Below, in pieces: positions 1 through 6,898 of a stretch of 20,112 nt of DNA. Made by a program: the position numbers and the translations under genes. Source of the DNA: CALDOK01 sp964481655 (lineage in GTDB: Bacteria > Myxococcota_A > UBA796 > JAFGLY01); contig CAYZVO010000179.1 in the NCBI GenBank assembly GCA_964481655.1, positions 1-20,112 on the forward strand, written 5' to 3'. Below the pieces are notes generated by a model. The model was not told the DNA's origin and ran no database searches. It saw nothing but the letters and a program-made list of their open reading frames with translations. Numbering within the stretch: position 1 is the first letter of the stretch; each line of letters opens with the position of its first letter.

Positions 1-900
1 CTCGAGGCATTCGACACCTCCACCCGCCTGGACGGCTGGTGCGAGAGGGACATCAACGCCGCCGTCCGGACCCTTAGGGACGCCATCGACTTCTGGACGC
101 CTGTCCTCCCCGCTCACCGACTCGCCGAGCTCGAGCAATGGTCGCACGAAGCCGATGCCTACAAGGAAACCATCGTCGACCGAATCGCGGCTCTCCGAAC
201 CCGGCGGCGCCGGTTCAAGGCGTTCGCGGCCTTGGCCGCCTCCGTGCTGGTGGTGTCGGGCGGTGCGCTGGGGCTCCGGGCGTGCGCGCAGATGGTTCCC
301 GACGAGCCGGTCCCCGCGGTCGCAGAAGTGGACGAATCCCCTGTCGTGCTGCAATATCTCTCGTACAAAGCCCAGGGTACACTCGCCGCGGTGGTGGACG
401 AACCCACCGCGTCTCCGGCACTGGCATCTCCCACCAGTTCGACGTCCAAGCCGAAACGAAACGTCAACCCGACCACTTCACCTTCGGAGAGTGGAGCCAC
501 GAAGGCCGATGAGCGCCCTTCCCGGAACATCGAGATCGATCGGACAGCAGCACAGGCCGCAGCCTCGCAGCCCACCAGCGGCAGCGCGCCTGGGCAAGCC
601 AAGGCCACTCCTTCGGTGAGCCACGAGCCTGCTGGTCGTCGGGCCTACCTCGGCGAGGCCACGACAGTGTCCGCGAGCGTCAGCGGGGGCGAGGGCTGCA
701 CGGTCCGGCTGCGGTACCAGCTGGACGGTGAGTGGGCCGCGCGCAAGATGACGGGCGCAGCTGGGGGCCTGTACAGCATCACGCTGACCGTGAAGGACTC
801 CATGGGATCCAGCTTCGACTACTACGTGGATGCCCGGTGCGAGAACGGACGCGTGGCAGCTGGGAGCGCGACTGAGCCCTACAGCTTGAGGATTCTCTGA
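1..900 (+). CDS. C-terminal part of a probable membrane Ser/Thr protein kinase (5' end outside window)
   Basis: The reading frame is open from base 1 to the TGA at 898-900, so this is the last 299 residues of a longer protein. In order it shows a charged helical cytoplasmic stretch (residues 1-68), an RTRRRRFK basic stop-transfer patch, one transmembrane segment (about 73-92), a long Pro/Ser/Thr/Ala-rich linker, and a compact beta-rich domain (about 215-299) with two cysteines that ends the protein. This helical region, single TM, disordered linker and extracytoplasmic sandwich-like domain is the usual tail of delta-proteobacterial eukaryotic-like kinases; the kinase in this window at 15335-17308 has a similar plan. 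The kinase domain itself is not in the window, so the identity is an inference; another bitopic sensor is possible. The next gene starts about 20 nt downstream on the same strand, suggesting an operon. Confidence 0.6.
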   Translation, partial: LEAFDTSTRLDGWCERDINAAVRTLRDAIDFWTPVLPAHRLAELEQWSHEADAYKETIVDRIAALRTRRRRFKAFAALAASVLVVSGGALGLRACAQMVPDEPVPAVAEVDESPVVLQYLSYKAQGTLAAVVDEPTASPALASPTSSTSKPKRNVNPTTSPSESGATKADERPSRNIEIDRTAAQAAASQPTSGSAPGQAKATPSVSHEPAGRRAYLGEATTVSASVSGGEGCTVRLRYQLDGEWAARKMTGAAGGLYSITLTVKDSMGSSFDYYVDARCENGRVAAGSATEPYSLRIL

Positions 901-921
901 TGGTCAGGAGAACACTGTCCA

Positions 922-1833
922 ATGGCACGTAGAGAGAGCGTGATGCACGCACGACTGGTGTTGATCTGCGGCGTGGTGCTGGCTGTATTCGCTGGGCCAC
1001 GTCAGGCCTGCGCGTTCGACCTGACCGCAATCGAAGACGAGCTGATGGACTTGATGGGCCAAGTGGACGAGGCCGACGAGTATTCGGAGGCTGGACTGGC
1101 ATCGAAGGCAGAGTCACTTCGAGAGCAGGTCGCCACCGATCTTGCGGGTCTATACTCGTCACTCAACGAAGCCGACGCCCCGGATGCGGACGTGCTCCGC
1201 AGGAAGGTGGCGATGCAGCTCGGGCCACTGCTCTGCGCTCTGGAGCGAGAAGACGATGGTCAGAGGTTTATGGCTATCGCTCTCACGCTAAATCCCAACG
1301 AGCAGGAACGACAGCGCATCGAACGCGAGTTGTCCACCTGCCCCTTGGCCGAATCGCCCGTTCAGCCGACTTCACTCGACCTGGCCGAGTCCGCTGGCTC
1401 GTCGGACGAGGAATTCGTTCTGGACTGGCATGACGAATCGAGCTCTCTGGATCAGCGACAGGGAGAGTCCCTACCTACACCAGTAGATCGTGCTGTAGTG
1501 ACGCGACCGACACCAAGACCGCAGGCTCCACCCGCACGGCCACAGCCGACACCGCGTACGATTCCCGAGCCTCGTCACCTTGATCGGGACAAAAAAGGTG
1601 AGAAGGTGGCCGCGTCCGGCGCAGTGATTGCGCTCCTAGGCGCCGCTGCCGTCGGCGGAACCTGGTACTACTACCAGGAGACACCGACCATGCAGCCAGA
1701 GACGTGGTATGCGCTCCAAGCAGGCAACGCAGCAGGCTGGGTGCTGGCAGGGGTAGGTGGCGTCATGTTCATCTCCGGAATCGGGATGCAGGTGCAGGCA
1801 GGCCCTCCCGGATATCGGCCGTTTGGAAGGTGA
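922..1833 (+). CDS. Secreted/membrane protein with helical domain and C-terminal TM pair (paralogue A)
   Basis: I do not recognise a named family. The 303-aa product has an N-terminal signal sequence (hydrophobic stretch about residues 11-25, then AxA-like RQACA before FDL), an acidic helical domain (about 32-140) with cysteines at 105 and 140, a Pro/Thr/Arg linker (about 185-215), and two hydrophobic segments (about 229-247 and 270-289). The protein encoded at 3192-4412 has the same plan and the same Cys-Cys spacing, so the two are probably paralogues. The start is uncertain: ATG 922 has AGGAG about 11 nt upstream, while in-frame ATG 943 follows AGAGAGAG and gives a shorter signal peptide. 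The gene sits between the kinase tail and a lipoprotein gene that begins 3 nt after its stop, so it is probably co-transcribed and works at the envelope, perhaps with the kinase. Confidence 0.7.
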   Translation: MARRESVMHARLVLICGVVLAVFAGPRQACAFDLTAIEDELMDLMGQVDEADEYSEAGLASKAESLREQVATDLAGLYSSLNEADAPDADVLRRKVAMQLGPLLCALEREDDGQRFMAIALTLNPNEQERQRIERELSTCPLAESPVQPTSLDLAESAGSSDEEFVLDWHDESSSLDQRQGESLPTPVDRAVVTRPTPRPQAPPARPQPTPRTIPEPRHLDRDKKGEKVAASGAVIALLGAAAVGGTWYYYQETPTMQPETWYALQAGNAAGWVLAGVGGVMFISGIGMQVQAGPPGYRPFGR

Positions 1834-1836
1834 GAC

Positions 1837-2241
1837 ATGATGGTTGACCGTTTTGTTTCAGGAGCGAAGAGCACTCGCAGAATCGCCCTGTTGATCGGCC
1901 TCGCCGGTGCGTCAATGACAGGATGCCTGCTGACGGCCGACCCTCCCGACTTCTATCCGAGCAGCAGCAGCGGAGGCGAAGGAGGCGGCGGTAGTGGAGG
2001 TGGCGGAAACAACAACAATGGCGGAGGAGGGGGCGGAGATGACGACACGAGTTGCGGAGCCTTGCTTGACTGCTGCCCATTCGTGCAGGGCGAGGTTGTG
2101 TACGACATCTGCATAGACGACGCAGGTGATGGGTCCAGCAACAGCAGCACATGCACCGTCAGGCTCTGCAATATCGCCGACTACTATGGTGAATGTATCG
2201 ATCTGGCTTGCGACTGGGACTGCGCGATCCCCGAGTGCTGA
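1837..2241 (+). CDS. Small Cys-rich lipoprotein with Gly/Asn linker
   Basis: This is a 134-aa protein with a basic n-region, a hydrophobic stretch and a lipobox ending SMTGC (lipidated Cys about residue 30). A low-complexity Ser/Gly/Asn linker follows, then a C-terminal domain of about 65 residues with ten cysteines (DC-C, IC, TC, LC, EC, AC, DC, EC and others). The even number suggests disulfides outside the cytoplasm. No family is recognised. The start is ATG 1837, with AAGG 6 nt upstream and only 3 nt after the preceding stop; ATG 1840 is also possible. The gene ends 3 nt from the stop of the convergent RCC1-like lipoprotein gene. Confidence 0.75.
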   Translation: MMVDRFVSGAKSTRRIALLIGLAGASMTGCLLTADPPDFYPSSSSGGEGGGGSGGGGNNNNGGGGGGDDDTSCGALLDCCPFVQGEVVYDICIDDAGDGSSNSSTCTVRLCNIADYYGECIDLACDWDCAIPEC

Positions 2242-2244
2242 TTC

Positions 2245-3192
2245 TCAGGGCGGTGTAGCCTGACCAGAGCTGTTGCTGCCCCAGCAGTTGATGCGGCCAT
2301 CATCCGTCAGGGCACACCAATGGCTGGTCCCAGTGGCGACCTGGGTGTAGGTACCGGAAGGCGGGTTCGTTCCATCGGGCCAGCAGGCGATCTCACCGCT
2401 GGTTCGGATTCCACATCCGTCGACGTTGTTGAGGCTGATCTGCTCGAATGCGCCGGCGGGAGGCGAGGCCTGATCGTAGTGATCACGCCCCCAGCAGACA
2501 ATGGAGTCGGAGTCATCGATCGCGCAAGCGAACTGCCCGCCTGCATCAACCTGGGAGTACAGTCCCTCGGGAGGCGGGCAGTTGGAGTACAGGTCCTCCG
2601 GGTGGCACCAACACTCGAGGCTACCGTCGATGGTAACGATACACGTGACTTCACCTCCCCCAGCACCGATACTCTGCGCCCAATTCTTCTGACTATTCCA
2701 GTAGTTGAGGGGCTTGCTGATTCCCCAACAGTCCACTCGACCGGATTCATCTAGCGCGCATCCGAAATCCTCTCCGACCGCCAAGGCTTCGTAGCTGCCA
2801 GCCGGGACCGAGAGGGTGCCGTTGATGTCCTCCCCCCAGCATTCGATGCTGCCGTTGCTGCGCAGCCCGCAGTTGAAGGTGTCATAGGTGTCGATGAACT
2901 CGAAAGTACCAGACGGTGCCTCACACTGCCCATAGTCCACGCCACCGCACCCCCAGCAGTGCACCTTGCCTTCGTCATCAAGGCCGCAGCTATGCCAACC
3001 ACCCGCGATGACCTGAACCCAGGTGGAATGACTGCTGGTGTTGTCATCCGGCAGCTCGCCGGTCTCCGAACCGCCGCCACCGAACCAATCCCAGGACTCG
3101 CCTTGCTCCCACGCGGACCGGTCCTCGTCCGTGACCCAGCATCCGCAGACCAGGCAGCCCATCAAGACCGCTACCCATTGATTGAGACGCAT
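2245..3192 (-). CDS. Lipoprotein with seven RCC1-like, Cys-paired repeats
   Basis: The 315-aa product starts at ATG 3192, with GGAGG 5 nt upstream; the longer frame to 3336 lies inside the upstream gene. The N-terminus is a short lipoprotein signal (hydrophobic run ending LVCGC, Cys about 18), then an acidic, Gly-rich tether. From about residue 57 to the end, seven units each carry a CxL...G.(I/V).CW pattern, for example SCGLDDEGKVHCWG, NCGLRSNGSIECWG and WCALTDDGRINCWG. Seven such units are what an RCC1-type seven-bladed beta-propeller needs, and each has a cysteine pair, which suits an oxidising, surface location. The binding partner is unknown. The start codon overlaps the upstream stop as TGATG, indicating translational coupling with paralogue B. 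Confidence 0.85.
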   Translation of the reverse strand: MRLNQWVAVLMGCLVCGCWVTDEDRSAWEQGESWDWFGGGGSETGELPDDNTSSHSTWVQVIAGGWHSCGLDDEGKVHCWGCGGVDYGQCEAPSGTFEFIDTYDTFNCGLRSNGSIECWGEDINGTLSVPAGSYEALAVGEDFGCALDESGRVDCWGISKPLNYWNSQKNWAQSIGAGGGEVTCIVTIDGSLECWCHPEDLYSNCPPPEGLYSQVDAGGQFACAIDDSDSIVCWGRDHYDQASPPAGAFEQISLNNVDGCGIRTSGEIACWPDGTNPPSGTYTQVATGTSHWCALTDDGRINCWGSNSSGQATPP

Positions 3193-4412
3193 CACCACCT
3201 CCACGAGTGTCCGGCCCCGACCATCGCGTCGTCTCCACCCCCGCGCAAGTCGGCGTACAAGAACAATCCGCCAGCACCAAGAGCCAGGTAGGACCAAGCG
3301 TACGTGATGTTGGCCACTCCGGCGCGCACCTCCCATTCGCCATCATCCACCTTGCCGGCCACCACATCGTTGCGGAGCCAGAGCTCTTGCCCGAGCCCGG
3401 CGGTGCCGAGCACTGCTCCGATGGCGATCAGTTTCCAGCCGGGTCGAACCGAACGCTTGGGTTTCGGCTCGGAGGTGTTGGAGGTGGTGTGGACGGGTGT
3501 GGGTGGTGCGGCGGTAGCAGTGGGCGCCAAAGGTGCGCCGGCAGAAGTCGGTTCAGTGCTCGCCGGAGCCACGTAGCTACGAGCCGATGTCTCCTTGGGA
3601 GAGGCGCTTGGGTTCGCGACGGGTGGATCGACCGTGGCCCGCTCTGCGACAGGGGTAGGTGCAGGGGAGGGCGACGGCACAGCCGCAGCCGCCAGCTGCA
3701 TCGTCACCAGGATGTTCTCGACTTCATCGGCGCGCTGGACGCCGGGCTTCTGCAGATAGGCACCGAATAGCAGCTTGGCCTCATCGTCCTGTCCGAGCAC
3801 CTGCTTGGCCAGAGCACCCCAATACAGGGACTCCGGATCTTGGCGCTCGATCCAGACCCGTCGGTAGTCCCTCGCGACATCACCGAACGCCTCGCGGGCA
3901 ACGTCGGTCTCACCGGCCGCGAGGAGCCGTTTCCCTTCTTCGAACCGCTGCGCGAGCCGGACGCTGGTGGTAGCGGTCGCCTCAGATTCGTCTTGGCACG
4001 CCCGCCGATCCTTTTCGAGCCGCTGCTCCTGGACCTCATTCAGAGACTCGCCATCGAGTTGGTCAAACAGGGCGAGGGCGTCCACCGTCCGCCCAACCGC
4101 ACAGAGCTTGGGAGCGAGGCTCATCCGGAGCCTCACGAGGCGCTGGAGATCATCTTCGAGAAACGCCATGGAGAGCTCCGCCTCGAGCGCGCGCAGTTCC
4201 TTTACGGCCTGCTCCATCATCTCCGCCGCCGCCACCTCTTGCCCGTCCTGCAGCGCGAGATCTTGCGCCTCGTCCCACAGCCCTGCGGCATCGGCGTACC
4301 GCATCTCCCACTCATCCTTGGTCAGTGCGGCCGAGGGATCAGCCCAGAACAAGGTGACAACGCCAAGCACCAGGTACCTGGCCACCGTGGCCATGGAGAA
4401 CTTGTAGACCAT
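3192..4412 (-). CDS. Secreted/membrane protein with helical and TPR-like region and C-terminal TM pair (paralogue B)
   Basis: No named family is recognised. ATG 4412 is chosen because GGAGG lies 7 nt upstream; an in-frame ATG at 4436 lacks such a site. The 406-aa product has a signal peptide (about 1-29, ending ADPSAA), an acidic helical domain (30-140) with cysteines at 104 and 139, a TPR-like helical stretch (about 150-240), a long Pro/Ala/Ser/Thr linker (about 243-315), a basic patch KPKRSVR and two hydrophobic segments (about 326-344 and 368-388). The Cys spacing (35 residues) and surrounding pattern match the protein encoded at 922-1833, so the two are probably diverged paralogues. It is coupled by TGATG to the RCC1-like lipoprotein gene and is probably envelope-located. 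Confidence 0.75.
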   Translation of the reverse strand: MVYKFSMATVARYLVLGVVTLFWADPSAALTKDEWEMRYADAAGLWDEAQDLALQDGQEVAAAEMMEQAVKELRALEAELSMAFLEDDLQRLVRLRMSLAPKLCAVGRTVDALALFDQLDGESLNEVQEQRLEKDRRACQDESEATATTSVRLAQRFEEGKRLLAAGETDVAREAFGDVARDYRRVWIERQDPESLYWGALAKQVLGQDDEAKLLFGAYLQKPGVQRADEVENILVTMQLAAAAVPSPSPAPTPVAERATVDPPVANPSASPKETSARSYVAPASTEPTSAGAPLAPTATAAPPTPVHTTSNTSEPKPKRSVRPGWKLIAIGAVLGTAGLGQELWLRNDVVAGKVDDGEWEVRAGVANITYAWSYLALGAGGLFLYADLRGGGDDAMVGAGHSWRW

Positions 4413-4457
4413 GTACTCGCCTCCGAATCCAACCACAATCTACAACAGCGTCTGACC

Positions 4458-4553
4458 TCATTCCAGCTTCGAACTGCAGTTCGAGTTCCCGGTCAAGGTG
4501 CTCGCGCCGTGGTTGTCCTCGGATTCCTGGAATATGCCAGTGGCGTCGGTCAT
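4458..4553 (-). CDS. Possible 31-aa small protein coupled to the nuclease-like gene
   Basis: ATG 4553 overlaps the TGA of the upstream gene as ATGA, and GGAGAGG lies 5 nt before the ATG. The predicted product is acidic and polar (Asp, Glu, Asn, Ser, Thr rich, one Cys) with no TM segment. The purine-rich stretch also encodes the end of the upstream protein (ThrGluArg), so it may be chance. ORFs this short are common by chance. It is reported because overlap and ribosome-site spacing are both right for a translated gene. Confidence 0.3.
   Translation of the reverse strand: MTDATGIFQESEDNHGASTLTGNSNCSSKLE
4469..4484. repeat. 16-bp perfect palindrome
   Basis: TCGAACTGCAGTTCGA is a perfect palindrome inside the 31-codon ORF and upstream of the gene starting at 4412 on the same strand. 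With no T-run after it, it is a poor intrinsic terminator; it could be a protein-binding site for the downstream promoter, or coincidence. Confidence 0.35.
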
Positions 4554-5581
4554 GTTCGCCTCTCCGTCACCCACATCAACCAGAACCTCCGCCCCATCCG
4601 CTCCCCGACCTCGACAGGCCGCCCCGCCACGACATCCCTGGCCCCCATCGCCCGCGCGAACCTCACGAAATCGCGCCAGTTGTCCCCACTGGCCCCCCTG
4701 CCCTCCAGGCTGTGCACCGCCATCACGGCGTGCACACACCCTTGGTCCCGCGCGGTCGCGAGCGCGGCGTAGCAGCGGTGGAAGAGCTGGTAGCGCTGCC
4801 CGCCAACGCTGGCGGGGTCGAGCCCCAGCCCTTCGCACAGCCCGTCAAGACGCGCCTGGCGGTTCACACCGCCCTTCGCGATCCACTCGGAGACCAGGGG
4901 CCCGAAGCTCTCATCCACCTTGCCCTCCACACCGATCACCACGCCCTCTCCCGCCAGCGTACGGGCCGTGACCATGAGATCGGTGCAGCTCGCCCTCCCC
5001 TTGCCGGGGACATCGGTGTTGTGCTCCACGACACCGCGCTCCAGAGTCAGACCGCGGAACGGGTGAAGGTTCAGGGCACGCTGGAAGGTCTGGGGGAGCC
5101 CCTCCGCCGACGACCACGAGCGCGCCAGCTCCATCGCGGAGTACCCAGCCCGCCAGTGATGCTCGGGGTGCTGGGCCTGCCAGTCCGCCATGGTGGTGAG
5201 GGACGCGCCATCACGGGAGACGAACGGGCTCGCTCCAGTTGGCTTCGGCAGTTCATGGGACGCCCGCTGGCGGATGGTGCGGGGCTCGTTGCCCACAGCA
5301 CGCCCGAGGTACTTGTCGTTCAGGCGTTTGGTCTGGGCATACCAATGCTGGCTGTCCGTGACTCGGTGCTTCGGGACCTGCTCACGGTGCCTGGCCAACG
5401 TCATGATCTCATCCGCGGTGAAGTCGAAGTCTGCCTGCGTACGGTGCCGAGGCGGCGCCTTCGGGCTCCAGTAGGTCCGCACGGAGTACGACCGACCGCT
5501 CTGGCCCACGTAGTAGAAAAAGAAGAAGCTCTTGGGCTCGATCTCGGGGACATAGAGGAGCCAGCGGCGGTGGTTGGACAT
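4550..5581 (-). CDS. DUF6946-like protein, putative PD-(D/E)xK nuclease fold
   Basis: The product is 343 aa from ATG 5581 (GGAGG 4 nt upstream); an in-frame ATG at 5632 would add 17 residues. The N-terminal part (1-110) is basic with aromatic runs (FFFFYY). The C-terminal part (about 140-320) matches my recollection of the DUF6946 family: HHWRAGYSAMELARSW, VVEH, ASCTDL, GVEGKVDESFGP, RYQLFHR and HAVMAVHSL. Glu187, Asp201, Glu219-x-Lys221 and Gln265 form the E/D/ExK/Q pattern of PD-(D/E)xK nucleases, so DNA cleavage or binding is plausible but inferred from pattern only. It is divergent from a WYL regulator with an inverted repeat between them, which suggests tight control, as in many phage-defence loci. 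Confidence 0.6.
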   Translation of the reverse strand: MSNHRRWLLYVPEIEPKSFFFFYYVGQSGRSYSVRTYWSPKAPPRHRTQADFDFTADEIMTLARHREQVPKHRVTDSQHWYAQTKRLNDKYLGRAVGNEPRTIRQRASHELPKPTGASPFVSRDGASLTTMADWQAQHPEHHWRAGYSAMELARSWSSAEGLPQTFQRALNLHPFRGLTLERGVVEHNTDVPGKGRASCTDLMVTARTLAGEGVVIGVEGKVDESFGPLVSEWIAKGGVNRQARLDGLCEGLGLDPASVGGQRYQLFHRCYAALATARDQGCVHAVMAVHSLEGRGASGDNWRDFVRFARAMGARDVVAGRPVEVGERMGRRFWLMWVTERRT

Positions 5582-5642
5582 GTGGCCTCCACGGCGGCGG
5601 GGTTCGAGCCGCTCGGTTGGTGCATTGACCATACACCTCTTA

Positions 5643-5660
5643 CTGGACAGTTCTGTCCAG
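5643..5660. promoter_or_regulatory. Inverted-repeat operator between the nuclease-like and WYL genes
   Basis: CTGGACAG-TT-CTGTCCAG has perfect 8-bp arms and a 2-bp spacer. It is the strongest symmetric element in the 97-bp divergent intergenic region, 18 nt before the WYL start and about 60 nt before the nuclease-like start. Position and symmetry suit a dimeric regulator, most simply the WYL protein controlling itself and its neighbour. No convincing -10/-35 pair was found on either strand. Confidence 0.6.
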
Positions 5661-5678
5661 ACACATCATGGTCGAGCC

Positions 5679-6689
5679 ATGGCCACCGAAGGCGACTACC
5701 GCACCGCCGTCCTCATCATGGAGCTGGTGCGCATGGTGCGGCAGGCACCGTACCGGAAGGTGCCGGTGAACACCCTGGCCGAGAAGCTCGGAGTCCACAG
5801 GCGGACCATCCGTCGCTGGGTGAACGGTCTCGAACGAATCTCCGATGAGGATGGCCTCCCCATCGTCGAGCTCGAGCCCGGTCGCCCCCGACAACCTGCG
5901 ATGGTGAAGGCCCCCTTCAAGCGCGGCACGGCCACCGCTGCGGAGCTGCGTGCGCTGGCCCTCGGGCTCGCCTCGACACGGTACCTGGCGGCGACCGGAG
6001 CGACCGATCTCGAAGAACACGCCGAGCGGCTGCTGGCCCGGCTGGGCGGGCACGACCCCGACGCGCGCTCCCGGCTCGCCTCCGCCTTCCACTACATCCC
6101 GTTCGGGGCCAAGTCCTACGCCGGCCATCCCGACGAGATCGACGCGGTCTTCTCGGGGGTGCTGTTCCGCCACACGCTGGAGTTCGACTACCGCCGCCCC
6201 GGCGGAGGGGAGCCCTTCCGCGTCAGCGCCGAGCCGTGGTCGCTCGTGTTCTACCGGGATGCCCTGTACATGCTCGGCCGCCGCCTTCACTACAAGGATG
6301 TGGTCCTGCGCACCTACGCCATCGACCGCATGTCGAATGTCCAGCCCGACCGGAACGCGCGCTTCGAGGTGCCGGAGGACTTCGACCCCTCGGACCACTT
6401 CGGGGACCTGGGCCTCTGGAAGCCACCCCAACCACGGGAACGGCTGGAGGTGTTGTTCACCCCCAGAGAGGGCGCGCTCGCGAGGGAACGCCAATGGCCG
6501 GGCCTGGTCGAGTGGTCCATCGACGACGACGGACGCCACCGGCTCGTCCTCGACATCAGGATCTCACCGGAGGTCGAGGCGTGGCTGCTGAGCTATGGGC
6601 CGAGCGTCGAGGTGGTGGGGCCTCCACGCCTGCGCGCGCTGATCGCCGCCAGGGTCGCGAGCATGAACGTTCTGTACCAGGCCCCATAG
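5679..6689 (+). CDS. HTH-WYL-domain transcriptional regulator
   Basis: This 336-aa protein has the classical layout of the family: an N-terminal winged helix (about 10-60, with LAEKLGVHRRTIRRWVNGL as the recognition region), a WYL domain (about 155-222, with LEFDYRR, EPWSLVFYRDALYML and RTYAIDRM), and a C-terminal WCX domain (about 255-327, ending in the SPEVEAWLLSYGPSVEVVGP region). The WYL signature triad is here L-Y-M within DALYML. Such proteins are ligand-responsive repressors or activators, and several (BrxR, CapW) control phage-defence genes. The start at ATG 5679 puts the HTH at the usual distance from the N-terminus; there is no good ribosome site, so translation may be leaderless or weak. 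It probably binds the inverted repeat at 5643-5660. Confidence 0.88.
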   Translation: MATEGDYRTAVLIMELVRMVRQAPYRKVPVNTLAEKLGVHRRTIRRWVNGLERISDEDGLPIVELEPGRPRQPAMVKAPFKRGTATAAELRALALGLASTRYLAATGATDLEEHAERLLARLGGHDPDARSRLASAFHYIPFGAKSYAGHPDEIDAVFSGVLFRHTLEFDYRRPGGGEPFRVSAEPWSLVFYRDALYMLGRRLHYKDVVLRTYAIDRMSNVQPDRNARFEVPEDFDPSDHFGDLGLWKPPQPRERLEVLFTPREGALARERQWPGLVEWSIDDDGRHRLVLDIRISPEVEAWLLSYGPSVEVVGPPRLRALIAARVASMNVLYQAP

Positions 6690-6732
6690 GCGTCGGGACG
6701 ACTCTCCATTCACGGGCTGAACAAGGTGGTAA

Positions 6733-6822
6733 TCACGAAATCCAGGTTCCACTCCACGGTTGAAAGCATCCTTTCGCCCGATTCGTGAATATCACCGTAG
6801 AACGCGGAGTTCGCGTCACGAA
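6733..6822. repeat. Three TCACGAA-type heptamers in the intergenic region
   Basis: The 209-bp gap between the WYL gene and the next gene holds TCACGAA at 6733-6739 and 6816-6822 and its complement TTCGTGA at 6782-6788. The tract looks less GC-rich than its surroundings. The copies could be regulator sites for the gene starting at 6899. No intrinsic terminator for the WYL gene and no clear sigma-70 promoter was seen. Confidence 0.3.
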
Positions 6823-6898
6823 AGAACGTGAACGCCGCCAGCCCTTCCCTCCCCCCTCACCCTGTCATACCTTGCCTCCAGCCCCTCCCGGAGGCCCC

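Noticed and set aside
1951..2040. GGAGGC-type repeats that look like a short tandem array
   Set aside because: They encode the Ser/Gly/Asn linker of the lipoprotein; irregular low-complexity codons, not CRISPR or a true tandem repeat.
3193..3336. N-terminal extension of the RCC1-like lipoprotein
   Set aside because: It would place 48 Arg-rich residues before the lipoprotein signal and lies inside the coupled upstream gene; ATG 3192 has GGAGG at 5 nt.
5574..5678. Longer WYL protein start
   Set aside because: It would run through the inverted repeat and the start region of the divergent gene; ATG 5679 gives the usual distance to the HTH.
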